This document shows positions 1 through 7,778 of a stretch of 34,436 nt of DNA, piece by piece. Below the pieces are notes generated by a model that did not search any database, was not told where the DNA came from, and was given only the letters and a program-made list of their open reading frames with translations. The first letter of the stretch is position 1. Each line of letters begins with the position of its first letter. The stretch comes from Planctomycetota bacterium (GTDB lineage: Bacteria; Planctomycetota; UBA1135; GCA-002686595), in NCBI GenBank assembly GCA_016872795.1, contig VGYZ01000034.1, positions 1-34,436 on the forward strand. Reading direction: 5' to 3'. Position numbers and translations under genes: made by a program.

Positions 1-1230
1 CGGGGGCAACTCGCTGGCCGCAGCGCTCACATGCGCCGGCGGTGCGCTAGGAGGCGCCGGCGCGAGCGGAGGGCGGGGCGGCGCCCCCGAGGCGAGCCGC
101 GCCTCGAGCGCCATCAAGCGCTGCTCGAGCTGCGTGAGCGGCAAGGTCGTCTCCGGACGACACAGGTCGAGCAGCGTGACCTCGAGCACGATGCGCGCCT
201 GCTGCGGCAGGAACTCCATGCGCTCGCGCGCGTGCAGCAACTCCTCGAGCCACAGCTGGAGTCGATCCGGGCCGAGCCGCCTGGCGCGTTCGGCGACCCG
301 CGTGCGCAGCTCCGCATCCGGCTCGTGGAGCGCGGCGTCGGCAGGGCACAGCAGACACAAGAGCCCCAGGCGCAGGTGCGCGAGCAACGCTCCGCAGAGC
401 TCCGCCTCTCCCCCATCGGTGCGCGGCAGGACCGAGAGCAGCGCCGCGCGCTCGCCCTTCTCCACGAGCGCGAGGATGCGCTCCACCTGCTCGGCGCCAC
501 CTTGGGGCGCAACGCGGCGCACATCCTCGACCGTCGGCCGATCGCCGACGAGCGCGAGCAGCTGATCCGTGATCGAGAGCGCGTCGCGCAGCGAGCCGCG
601 CGCGAAGCGCGCCAGCTCGGCCGTGACGCCCGGCTCGGGCGCGATGCCCTCCTTGGCGAGCACCGCTTCGAGGTGCGCGGCGATGCGCGGCTCAGAAATC
701 AGCGACAGGCGCACGACTTGACAGCGCGAGCGCACGGTCTCGAGCACCTTGTCGAGCTCCGTCGTCGCGAACAGGAACTTCACATGCGCCGGCGGTTCCT
801 CGAGCGTCTTGAGCAGCGCATTGAACGCCGCCTTCGACATCATGTGAACCTCGTCGATGATGTAGACCTTGTAGCGCGCGCGCATCGGCGCGAAGCCGAC
901 GGCCTCCTTCAGCATGCGCACGTCGTCGACGCCGGTGTTCGAAGCCGCGTCGAACTCGATCACATCGATGTTGGCGCCGCTCTCCGTGTCCTTGCACTGG
1001 GCGCACTCGAGGCACGGCTCGGCGGTCGGGCCGCGCTCGCACAAGAGCGCCTTGGCGAGGATCCGCGCGGTGGTGGTCTTGCCCGTGCCACGCGGCCCGC
1101 AGAAGAGGTACGCGTGGCCGACGCGCTCTTCCGCGATCGCACCTTGCAATGTGCGCATCGCCGTCTCCTGACCCGCCACCTCGAGGAAGGTGCGGGGCCG
1201 GTACTTGCGCGCGAGCACGAGGTAGGACAT
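1..1230 (-). CDS. dnaX: DNA polymerase III subunit gamma/tau, 3' end missing
   Basis: DnaX is the clamp-loader ATPase that opens the beta clamp and organises the replisome. The window holds residues 1-410; the frame is still open at base 1, so the C-terminal part is off the left edge. Visible are a Walker A motif GPRGTGKTT (about 45-53), four zinc cysteines (C64, C73, C76, C79), Walker B DEVHM (126-130) and an SRC sensor near 168-170. These are followed by the lid and collar domains, then a Pro/Ala-rich linker. The ATG at 1230 is preceded by AGGA at a suitable distance and begins with the family-typical MSYLVLARKYRP. No gamma-producing slippery site is seen in the part present. The gene lies directly downstream of the SRP RNA and is probably transcribed with it. 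Confidence 0.96.
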   Translation of the reverse strand, partial: MSYLVLARKYRPRTFLEVAGQETAMRTLQGAIAEERVGHAYLFCGPRGTGKTTTARILAKALLCERGPTAEPCLECAQCKDTESGANIDVIEFDAASNTGVDDVRMLKEAVGFAPMRARYKVYIIDEVHMMSKAAFNALLKTLEEPPAHVKFLFATTELDKVLETVRSRCQVVRLSLISEPRIAAHLEAVLAKEGIAPEPGVTAELARFARGSLRDALSITDQLLALVGDRPTVEDVRRVAPQGGAEQVERILALVEKGERAALLSVLPRTDGGEAELCGALLAHLRLGLLCLLCPADAALHEPDAELRTRVAERARRLGPDRLQLWLEELLHARERMEFLPQQARIVLEVTLLDLCRPETTLPLTQLEQRLMALEARLASGAPPRPPLAPAPPSAPPAHVSAAASELPP

Positions 1231-1315
1231 GGAAGCCATCCTAGCGTGCGACGCGCGCTCCACGACGGCACCTCACCAGGCGCTGGGGCAGCGTGCGATG
1301 GGGCGCGGAGGAAAA

Positions 1316-1443
1316 CCTCGCGCGCGCAAGTGGGTCCGGGCTGCCGCACTCGGGACCCGCGTTCTTAGGGCTGCTTCGTTCCCGACCTGACCCGGTTCGT
1401 ACCGGCCCGTCGCGGCAGACCGAACCCACTTGCGCGCGCGAGG
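1316..1443 (-). ncRNA. ffs: Small bacterial SRP RNA (4.5S-like)
   Basis: This is the RNA scaffold of the signal recognition particle, which binds Ffh and FtsY for cotranslational targeting. On the minus strand, positions 1391-1369 give the universal domain IV core: GTCAGGTC, a GGAA tetraloop (1382-1379), then GAAGCAGCC. The loop-closing pair is G-C where E. coli has C-G, a compensated change. The two ends (1316-1347 and 1412-1443) form a 32-bp stem with two mismatches, so the RNA is one long hairpin of about 128 nt. The run TTTT (1315-1312) right after the stem suggests intrinsic termination. There is no Alu domain, so it is the small type. It lies between tRNA-Ser and dnaX, as scr does beside dnaX in Bacillus. 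Exact ends are inferred from the stem. Confidence 0.93.
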
Positions 1444-1454
1444 AGGAAGACCAG

Positions 1455-1595
<141 letters not shown>

Positions 1596-1625
1596 GCCCG
1601 TGGACAGGGAGCGTGGACAGGAAGA

Positions 1626-1715
1626 TGGCGGAGAGAGAGGGATTTGAACCCCCGGTGCCCTTGCAGGCACACCGGTTTTCGAAACCGGCGCGTTCAGCCG
1701 CTCCGCCATCTCTCC
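1626..1715 (-). tRNA. tRNA-Ser (anticodon CGA)
   Basis: This is a class II tRNA of 90 nt. The acceptor stem GGAGAGA / TCTCTCC is followed by G and an encoded CCA (1628-1626). The anticodon loop TTCGAAA gives CGA, which reads UCG, within a CCGGT / ACCGG stem. It begins only 17 bp after the tadA stop codon, leaving no room for its own promoter there, so cotranscription with tadA is likely. Confidence 0.97.
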
Positions 1716-1732
1716 GCCGCGCCGGACCCGTC

Positions 1733-2269
1733 CTAGGACAAATCCGGCGTGTTCGTGCTCTCACGCGCCTTGCGGCGCTTGTCTTCAAAGAACCCGCGCA
1801 GGAGCGCGCGCACCTCGTCGGCGCACTCGCCCTCTGCGGTCTGGCAGCAGTGGTTCATCCGCGGGTCGGTCAGCACGTTCCCGAGGGAGATCACGCCGCC
1901 GAACTTTGGATCACGCACCGACCAGACTACCCGAGCCACCCGTGCGTGGGACAGGGCCCCGGCGCACATGAAGCAAGGTTCGACCGTGGTGTAGACCGTC
2001 GCACCGACGAGCCGCTGCGCTCCGACCACCGCCGCCGCCCGGCGGAGCGCGAGCACCTCGGCGTGAGCCGTGGGGTCGCAGTCCGTGCGAGTCCGGTTGT
2101 GGCCGCGAGCGACGAGCAGTCCGTCGATCACGACGATCGCGCCGACCGGGACCTCGTCGAGGGCGAGGGCCGCGCGGGCCTCGACCACAGCGAGCTCCAG
2201 CCCCTCGCGATCGCTCGCCACCTTCACGCTCCCAAGCGAGCGATCCGCAGCGGATCCGTCTCGTTCCAT
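1733..2269 (-). CDS. tadA: tRNA-specific adenosine deaminase
   Basis: TadA converts A34 to inosine in tRNA-Arg(ACG) so that one tRNA reads CGU, CGC and CGA. The zinc cytidine-deaminase fold is clear: HAE (H69, E71) with the catalytic glutamate, PCFMC (C99, C102), and the substrate-loop region DPKFGG. At 178 aa it is slightly longer than usual, with about 16 extra N-terminal residues if the ATG at 2269 is used. An in-frame GTG at 2221, with GGGAG 7 bases upstream, would give a more typical N-terminus and is a fair alternative. Its substrate tRNA-Arg(ACG) lies 79 bp upstream on the same strand. tRNA-Ser genes, ffs and dnaX follow, probably as one transcript. Confidence 0.95.
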   Translation of the reverse strand: MERDGSAADRSLGSVKVASDREGLELAVVEARAALALDEVPVGAIVVIDGLLVARGHNRTRTDCDPTAHAEVLALRRAAAVVGAQRLVGATVYTTVEPCFMCAGALSHARVARVVWSVRDPKFGGVISLGNVLTDPRMNHCCQTAEGECADEVRALLRGFFEDKRRKARESTNTPDLS

Positions 2270-2348
2270 GGAGCGTATGTCAGCAGGTCACGGCCGTAGG
2301 AGGAGCTTGCTTCCGGAGCGGGGCGCTCGCCACGCCGGAGGCTTGTGC

Positions 2349-2425
2349 TGGTACACCCAGAAGGACTCGAACCTTCAACCTTCTGATCCGTAGTCAGATG
2401 CTCTATCCAATTGAGCTATGGGTGC
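2349..2425 (-). tRNA. tRNA-Arg (anticodon ACG)
   Basis: This is a class I tRNA of 77 nt with an encoded CCA (2351-2349). The acceptor stem is GCACCCA / TGGGTGT, closed by a G-T pair at position 1-72. The anticodon loop CTACGGA gives ACG, which after deamination by TadA becomes ICG. The T arm has the standard GGTTCGAGTCC. A consensus promoter lies 13 bases upstream of the mature 5' end, and tadA is the next gene downstream. Confidence 0.97.
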
Positions 2426-2438
2426 GTAGGGGCGGAAA

Positions 2439-2467
2439 CTTGTAGTGAGCGGCGCAGCCGCTGTCAA
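2439..2467 (-). promoter_or_regulatory. Sigma70-type promoter for tRNA-Arg / tadA block
   Basis: On the minus strand, a perfect TTGACA (2467-2462) is separated by exactly 17 bp from TACAAG (2444-2439, four of six matches to TATAAT). The -10 ends 13 bases before the tRNA-Arg 5' end, consistent with a short leader. The spacer contains a 6-bp inverted repeat around GCA (2448-2462), which could be an operator or chance in GC-rich DNA. Confidence 0.78.
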
Positions 2468-2527
2468 GGTCCGTGAAGCTTCGTTCGCCGCGTGGACTCA
2501 CGCGCGCAGGGGAGTAGGCTTTGCGTC

Positions 2528-3544
2528 ATGGCCGAACCTCGCGCTCCCTCCCACCTGATCAGCCTGACCGACCTCGCCCCCGGGCAGGTGGCCGACCTCC
2601 TCGACCTCTCCATGCGGCTCAAGAACCGCCCAGCCAAGGCGAGTCTCTCGGGCAAGACCGTCGGCTTGCTGTTCTTCCGCGGCTCGCTGCGCACGCGCAC
2701 CTCGTTCGAGGCCGCCATGACGCAGCTCGGAGGCAACACGATCAACCTCTCCGCGGCGAGCGACTTCTGGGAGCTCGAGACCGCCGAGGGCACGATCATG
2801 GACGGACGCGCTCCCGAGCATGTCAAGGACGCGGCCGCCGTGCTCTCGTGCTACGCGAACGCGCTCGCGATTCGTCCCAAGCCCGTGGGCGCGAGCTGGG
2901 AAGTCGATCGACGCGACACGGAGATCCGGCTCTGGGCGCGGCACGCGCGCGTGCCCGTGATCAACATGGAGAGCGTGCTGTGGCATCCGCTGCAGGCGCT
3001 CGCGGACCTGATGACTCTGCGCGAGACGCTCGGCGACCTGCGCGGGCGCAAGCTCTCGTTCGTGTGGACCCAGTCCCCCACGGCGGCCAGCCCCGCGGCC
3101 GTGCACTCGCTGATGCTCGCGGCGGTCGCGCAGGGCATGCATGTGCGCATCGCGCACCCCGCGGGATACGAGCTCGACGGCGACATTCTCTCGCAGGCGC
3201 GCGAGGCCGCGCGCGCGAGCGGAACCAGCGTGGAAAGCTGCTCGAACGCTCAGGATGGCGTGCGCGGCACCCATGTCGTCTACGCGCGCTCGTGGCATGC
3301 GCTCGAGGACTACGGCAACCCGACGCTCGCGGCGAGCCGTCGCTCACGCGCGAGTGGCTGGACGATCGACGACAAGCTCATGGCGCTGGGCGACCACGCC
3401 AGGCTCATGCACGCCATGCCCGTGCGCCGCAACCTCGAGGTCGTCGACGCCGTGCTCGACGGCCCGCGCAGCCTCGTGATCCAGCAGGCAGAGAACCGCC
3501 TGCACTCGCAGAAGGCCGTGCTGCAGCAGTTGATCGGCGCCTAG
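2528..3544 (+). CDS. argF': N-acetyl/N-succinyl-ornithine carbamoyltransferase family, predicted succinyl type
   Basis: This enzyme transfers a carbamoyl group to an N-acylated ornithine in the arginine pathway variant known from Xanthomonas (acetyl) and Bacteroides (succinyl). The 338-aa product has the carbamoyl-phosphate loop SLRTRTS (53-59), VINMES and HPLQ (144-156), and the family-specific tail PVRRN...DAVLD...AENRLHSQKA with the conserved lysine (K329). Family biochemistry shows that the residue equivalent to Xanthomonas Glu92 sets the substrate: Glu for acetylornithine, Pro for succinylornithine. Here MDGRAPEH places P96 at that site. Oddly, the usual HCLP motif reads HAMP (295-298), so the cysteine is lost. 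The ATG at 2528 is chosen because the upstream in-frame ATG adds a non-conserved tail. It is divergent from the tRNA-Arg promoter and 151 bp before dnaE. The family is firm; the substrate is inferred. Confidence 0.88.
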   Translation: MAEPRAPSHLISLTDLAPGQVADLLDLSMRLKNRPAKASLSGKTVGLLFFRGSLRTRTSFEAAMTQLGGNTINLSAASDFWELETAEGTIMDGRAPEHVKDAAAVLSCYANALAIRPKPVGASWEVDRRDTEIRLWARHARVPVINMESVLWHPLQALADLMTLRETLGDLRGRKLSFVWTQSPTAASPAAVHSLMLAAVAQGMHVRIAHPAGYELDGDILSQAREAARASGTSVESCSNAQDGVRGTHVVYARSWHALEDYGNPTLAASRRSRASGWTIDDKLMALGDHARLMHAMPVRRNLEVVDAVLDGPRSLVIQQAENRLHSQKAVLQQLIGA

Positions 3545-3627
3545 CCGCGGCGCGCGCGCTCGAACGCACCAGGGCAAGTCCCTGCAGGGCTCGCCGCGCT
3601 CCATTCTCGGCCTGTTTTTGGCCCGCT

Positions 3628-3644
3628 TGCGCCGCGACGGCGCA
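3628..3644 (+). other. Hairpin between argF' and dnaE
   Basis: TGCGCCG and CGGCGCA form a perfect 7-bp stem with a CGA loop, 51 bases before the dnaE start. No T run follows, so it is not a standard terminator. The 151-bp gap shows no convincing promoter. The role is unknown: attenuation, weak termination or chance. Confidence 0.4.
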
Positions 3645-3695
3645 GCGCGCCCGCGCTACCCTTGCCCCAGCTCCCAACCGCGCGCGGAGCTCCCC

Positions 3696-6600
3696 ATGTC
3701 GGCACCGGATTTCGTTCACCTGCATGTGCACAGCGAGTATTCGCTGCTCGATGGCGCCAACCGCATCGAGGACCTCGTGCGGGCCTGCGTGGACGACGCT
3801 CAGAGCGCGATCGCGCTGACCGACCACGGCAACATGTTCGGCGCGATCGAGCTCTACCAGAAGGCGCGCGCGCAGAACATCAAGCCGCTGCTCGGCTGCG
3901 AGGTCTACATCGCCAAGCGCTCGCGCCTACAGCCGCACAACAAGAACGAGAACGGCTACCACCACCTCACGCTGCTCGCGCGCAATCACGAGGGCTACCG
4001 CAACCTGATCAAGCTGTGCTCCGAGGCCTACATCAACGGCCTGCACACGCGCCCGCGGATCGACAAGGAGCTGCTCTCGCGCCACGCGGCCGGCATCTCG
4101 TGCCTCTCGGGTTGCCTCGCCGGCGAGGTCAACCAGCTCTTCCTGCGCGGCGACGAGAAGCAGGCCGAGGATGTCGCCAGCGAGTTCCGCGACCTGTTCG
4201 GACCGGAGCATTTCTGGCTCGAATTGCAGCGCAACGGCATCGACATCCAAGACAAGGCCAACGAGGCCCTGTGGCGCCTGCACCAGCGCACCGCGATACC
4301 GATCGTCGCGACCAACGACATCCACTACCTGCGACACGAGGACTGCAACGCGCAGGACGTGCTCCTGTGCATCAACACCGGCGCCAAGCGCTCGGACGAG
4401 AAGCGTTTCCGCTTCGACACCGACTCGCTCTTCTTCCGCAGCCGCGCGCAGATGGGCGAGATCTTCCGCGACATGCCCGAGGCCGTGAGGGCGACCATGG
4501 ATGTCGCCGCGCAGGTCGATCTCACGATCGAGATGGGCAAGTACCGCGTGCCGGCCTTCCGCTCCGACTCCGGCGAGAGCCCCGACGAGCTCTTCGATCG
4601 GCTGTGCGACGAGGGCCTGCGGCGCCTGTACGGCACAGACAACGCCGCGGCGCGGGAGCGGCTCGAGTACGAGAAGAAGGTCATCCGAGAGATGGGCTTC
4701 GTCTCCTACTTCCTGATCGTGTGGGACCTGATCCGCTGGTCGCGCGAAAACGGTGTGCCGGTCGGCCCTGGCCGCGGTTCGGCGGCGGGCGCGGTGGTCG
4801 CCTATGTGCTCGGCATCACCAAGGTCGAGCCGCTCAAGTACGACCTCCTGTTCGAGCGCTTCCTGAACAGCGCGCGCGTGTCGATGCCCGATATCGACAT
4901 CGACTTCTGCAAGGAGGGCCGCGAGAAGGTCCTCGCCTACACGCGCCGACGGTACGGCGACGAGTATGTCGCGCAGATCGTGACCTTCGGAACGATGGCG
5001 TCGCGCACGGTGGTGCGCGACGTCGGCCGCGTGCTCGATGTGCCGCTCAAGGACATCGACCGCATCGCGAAGAAGATTCAGGCGGGCCCCAACGCGCCCT
5101 CGCTGGCGGAGGCGCTCGAGAAGGACCCTGAGCTCATCGCGATCAAGAACGAGAGTCCGCAGTTCGCAGAGGTGTTCGAGTTCTCGACCAAGCTCGAGGG
5201 CATGGCGCGTCACATCTCGACGCACGCCGCCGGCGTCGTGATCGCCGACCGACCGATCATGGACTATGTGCCGCTCGCGCGGCACGACGCGGACATCGTC
5301 ACCCAGTGGCCCGCGCCGCAGCTCGAGGAGCTCGGGCTGCTCAAGATGGACTACCTCGGCCTGCGCACGCTGACGATCCTCGAGCGCACGCTCGAGTACT
5401 TGCGCGCGCGCGGCATCAGGCCGCCGGATCTCGACCACCTCTGCGACGATCCGCGCACCTACCAGATGCTGTCGGCCGGCGACACGCTCGGCGTGTTCCA
5501 ACTCGAATCCGAGGGCATGCGCAAGCTGCTCGCGCGCATCAAGCCCGACCGTTTCGAGGACCTGATCGCCGTGCTCGCGCTCTATCGACCCGGTCCGCTC
5601 GAGTCCGGCATGGACTCGATGTTCACGCGCCGCAAGCACGGCGAAGAGAAGGTCAGCTACCCCCACGCCTCGGTCGAGCCGATCCTGCGCGACACCTACG
5701 GGTGCATCGTCTATCAGGAGCAGGTCATGCTCATCTCGAGCACGCTCGGCGGCTTCTCGCTCAACGAAGCCGACAACCTGCGCAAGGCGATGGGCAAGAA
5801 GAAGCCCGAGATCATGGAGAAATTCGCCGCGCAGTTCGTCGCCGGAGCGGTGAAGTACGGCTGCCCCGAAGCGGACGCGCGCGAGCTGTGGGACAACATC
5901 GTCAAGTTCGGCGGCTACGGCTTCAACAAGTCGCACTCGACGGCCTACGCGCTGATCACGTACCAGACCGCCTACTTGAAGGCGAACCACCGCGTCGAGT
6001 TCCTCGCGGCCAACCTGGCCTGCGAAATGGAAACATCGGACAAGGTCAAGGCGCTCGTCGACGACGCGCGGCGCGCGCGCGTGACGGTGCTGCCGCCGGA
6101 TCTGCGGCACTCTCGCTGGCACTTCGTCCCCGAGGAGCAATCGATCCGGTACGGCCTCGGCGCGATCAAAGGCACGGGCGAGCGCGCGATTGGGGCGTTG
6201 CTCGAGGCCCGCCAGCGCCTGGCGGAGCGGCGCGCAAGCCTCTCGCTGCACGAGCTGTGCCGCGAGTGCGATCCCGCCGAGGTGCCGAAGCTGTGCTGGG
6301 AGACGCTGATCAAGGCCGGTGGCTTCGACTTCACGGGACACAATCGCGGCGCCGTGCTGGCCTCCCTCGATGTCGCGATGACCGAAGCGCAGCGCGCGGC
6401 CGCAGACCGCCGCTCGGGCCAAGGCTCGCTCTTCGGCGCTCCCGCGCCGGCCGCGCACGCGAGCGCGGCGCCGACCGCGGGCGACGGCATCGACGGCTCG
6501 AAGGCTTGGTCGACCACAGACACGCTCAAGGCTGAGCGCGAAGCGCTCGGCTTCTACCTCTCCGGTCACCCTCTGGAGGAGCGCGCGGGCCTGTTCGCGC

Positions 6601-7157
6601 TGCTCTCGAGCGCCACCACCGCGCAGCTCGGCGAGCGCTCGAGCGAGACGGAAGTCCAGATCGCTGGCTTGGTGGTCTCGCTTGCCGTCAATGTAGTCAA
6701 GAACGGCAAGCTCGCGGGCCAGAAGATGGGCCGCATGCGACTCGAGGACCTCGAAGGTGGCGTGAATGTCACCGTCTTTCCCAAGGCCTACGAGCAGCAC
6801 AAGGCCAAGCTGGTCGAGGACACGGTGGTCATCGTGCGCGGCAAGGTCGAGGAGCGCGCGGAGGAGCCGGGCCTGCTGCTCAGCGATGTACTGACCATCG
6901 AGGAGGCGCTCGCGCGCTTCGAGGGCGGCGTGATCGTCCACATCGAGCCCGAGGACAAGGATCTGCTGACGCCGCTGCGGGACACGCTGCGGCGCCATGT
7001 AGGACGCCGACCGGTCTACCTTCAGGTGCGCGGAACCGACGGCTCCATCCGCCGCGTGCGCACCGCCGCGGACTGCCATGTGCGCATCTCGGCCGAGCTC
7101 GCCGAACAGGTCGACCGCCTGCTCGGCAAGGGCCGGATGCGACTCGCGCGGCTCTAG
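3696..7157 (+). CDS. dnaE: DNA polymerase III alpha subunit
   Basis: DnaE is the replicative polymerase catalytic subunit (1153 aa, normal for DnaE1). An N-terminal PHP domain keeps all nine metal ligands found in the proofreading-active Mycobacterium DnaE1: H10, H12, D19, H44, E69, H90, C140, D208 and H210. The polymerase active site has PDIDID (D401, D403) and D552 in MDYLGL. The motif QGSLF (909-913) fits a beta-clamp binding site. The C-terminal half has a helix-hairpin-helix region with the conserved SGHPLE motif, then an OB fold. The ATG at 3696 has GGAG 8 bases upstream and begins the conserved FVHLHVHSEYS segment; an upstream in-frame ATG at 3618 lacks homology. It converges on the ribosomal block, with the alpha terminator lying between them. 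Confidence 0.97.
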   Translation: MSAPDFVHLHVHSEYSLLDGANRIEDLVRACVDDAQSAIALTDHGNMFGAIELYQKARAQNIKPLLGCEVYIAKRSRLQPHNKNENGYHHLTLLARNHEGYRNLIKLCSEAYINGLHTRPRIDKELLSRHAAGISCLSGCLAGEVNQLFLRGDEKQAEDVASEFRDLFGPEHFWLELQRNGIDIQDKANEALWRLHQRTAIPIVATNDIHYLRHEDCNAQDVLLCINTGAKRSDEKRFRFDTDSLFFRSRAQMGEIFRDMPEAVRATMDVAAQVDLTIEMGKYRVPAFRSDSGESPDELFDRLCDEGLRRLYGTDNAAARERLEYEKKVIREMGFVSYFLIVWDLIRWSRENGVPVGPGRGSAAGAVVAYVLGITKVEPLKYDLLFERFLNSARVSMPDIDIDFCKEGREKVLAYTRRRYGDEYVAQIVTFGTMASRTVVRDVGRVLDVPLKDIDRIAKKIQAGPNAPSLAEALEKDPELIAIKNESPQFAEVFEFSTKLEGMARHISTHAAGVVIADRPIMDYVPLARHDADIVTQWPAPQLEELGLLKMDYLGLRTLTILERTLEYLRARGIRPPDLDHLCDDPRTYQMLSAGDTLGVFQLESEGMRKLLARIKPDRFEDLIAVLALYRPGPLESGMDSMFTRRKHGEEKVSYPHASVEPILRDTYGCIVYQEQVMLISSTLGGFSLNEADNLRKAMGKKKPEIMEKFAAQFVAGAVKYGCPEADARELWDNIVKFGGYGFNKSHSTAYALITYQTAYLKANHRVEFLAANLACEMETSDKVKALVDDARRARVTVLPPDLRHSRWHFVPEEQSIRYGLGAIKGTGERAIGALLEARQRLAERRASLSLHELCRECDPAEVPKLCWETLIKAGGFDFTGHNRGAVLASLDVAMTEAQRAAADRRSGQGSLFGAPAPAAHASAAPTAGDGIDGSKAWSTTDTLKAEREALGFYLSGHPLEERAGLFALLSSATTAQLGERSSETEVQIAGLVVSLAVNVVKNGKLAGQKMGRMRLEDLEGGVNVTVFPKAYEQHKAKLVEDTVVIVRGKVEERAEEPGLLLSDVLTIEEALARFEGGVIVHIEPEDKDLLTPLRDTLRRHVGRRPVYLQVRGTDGSIRRVRTAADCHVRISAELAEQVDRLLGKGRMRLARL

Positions 7158-7176
7158 GCGCGCGACGCGCGCAGGG

Positions 7177-7198
7177 CGCGAGCGCCCGGGGGCTCGCG
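7177..7198 (+). terminator. GC hairpin after dnaE
   Basis: CGCGAGC and GCTCGCG (7 bp) flank a GC-only loop, 19 bases after the dnaE stop. No T run follows, so it is at best a Rho-dependent or processing element; termination is inferred from position only. Confidence 0.35.
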
Positions 7199-7221
7199 TC
7201 GGGAAGGAGAACTCGAGCGGG

Positions 7222-7261
7222 AAAAACAGAACTGGCCGCACGCGTCGGCGCGAGCGGCCAG
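7222..7261 (-). terminator. Intrinsic terminator of the alpha cluster (after rplQ)
   Basis: On the minus strand, CTGGCCGC pairs perfectly with GCGGCCAG. After one T-T mismatch, an inner CGCG / CGCG stem closes a CCGA loop. The hairpin (7261-7232) is followed by TTCTG and then TTTTT (7226-7222). It begins 32 bases after the rplQ stop. This is the clearest intrinsic terminator in the window and marks the end of the ribosomal-protein transcript. Confidence 0.9.
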
Positions 7262-7293
7262 CTCCAACTTTGTCGAGCTGCTCGGAAAAGCGA

Positions 7294-7743
7294 CTACGCG
7301 CCGGCGCCGGCCTTGCCGGTCTGCTTCTTCGCCGGCGCCTTGGCCTCGGCGGCAGCGGCCGGTGCGGCGGCGTCCTGCTTCGGCGTGCGCTCGACGAACT
7401 CGATGATCGCCTGCTCGCCACCGTCACCGAGGCGACGCTTGGCCCTCTTGAGGATGCGCAGGTAGCCGCCCGGACGATCCTTGAAGCGCGGTCCGATGAC
7501 CTCGAACAGCTTCTTGGTGGCCGTCCTGTCGCCAAGGCGCGACTGCACCAGTCGGCGACGATGGATCGTGGCTTCCTTGGAGAGGGTCACGAGCTTCTCC
7601 ACGAAGGGGCGCAGATTGCGGGCCTTCGGGAGCGTCGTCTTGACGCGCTCGTGAGCGATCAAGCTCGCCGCCAAGTTACGAATCATCGCATCCCGGTGGG
7701 CTGTGGTGCGGGAAAGGTGGTTGCCTGCTCGTCCGTGACGCAT
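7294..7743 (-). CDS. rplQ: Ribosomal protein L17
   Basis: L17 is a large-subunit protein near the exit tunnel and 23S domain I. The conserved opening MRHGRAGNHLSRT and the segment MIRNLAASLIAHERVKTT identify it. At 149 aa it is longer than the roughly 120-aa core because of a low-complexity Ala/Lys C-terminal tail (from about residue 120), a trait shared with L24 in this genome. It is the last gene of the alpha cluster, 35 bp after rpoA and just before the intrinsic terminator. Confidence 0.97.
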   Translation of the reverse strand: MRHGRAGNHLSRTTAHRDAMIRNLAASLIAHERVKTTLPKARNLRPFVEKLVTLSKEATIHRRRLVQSRLGDRTATKKLFEVIGPRFKDRPGGYLRILKRAKRRLGDGGEQAIIEFVERTPKQDAAAPAAAAEAKAPAKKQTGKAGAGA

Positions 7744-7778
7744 GGCGGTTCGTTCTCAGGTTGGGACCGCGGCGCGGT

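Noticed and set aside
2528-3544. Ordinary ornithine or aspartate carbamoyltransferase
   Set aside because: The C-terminal PVRRN, DAVLD and AENRLHSQKA pattern and the MDGxxPEH segment belong to the acetyl/succinylornithine family, not to OTCase or ATCase.
3545-3695. A dnaE promoter
   Set aside because: No -35/-10 pair with acceptable spacing was found; TACCCT near 3658 lacks a -35.
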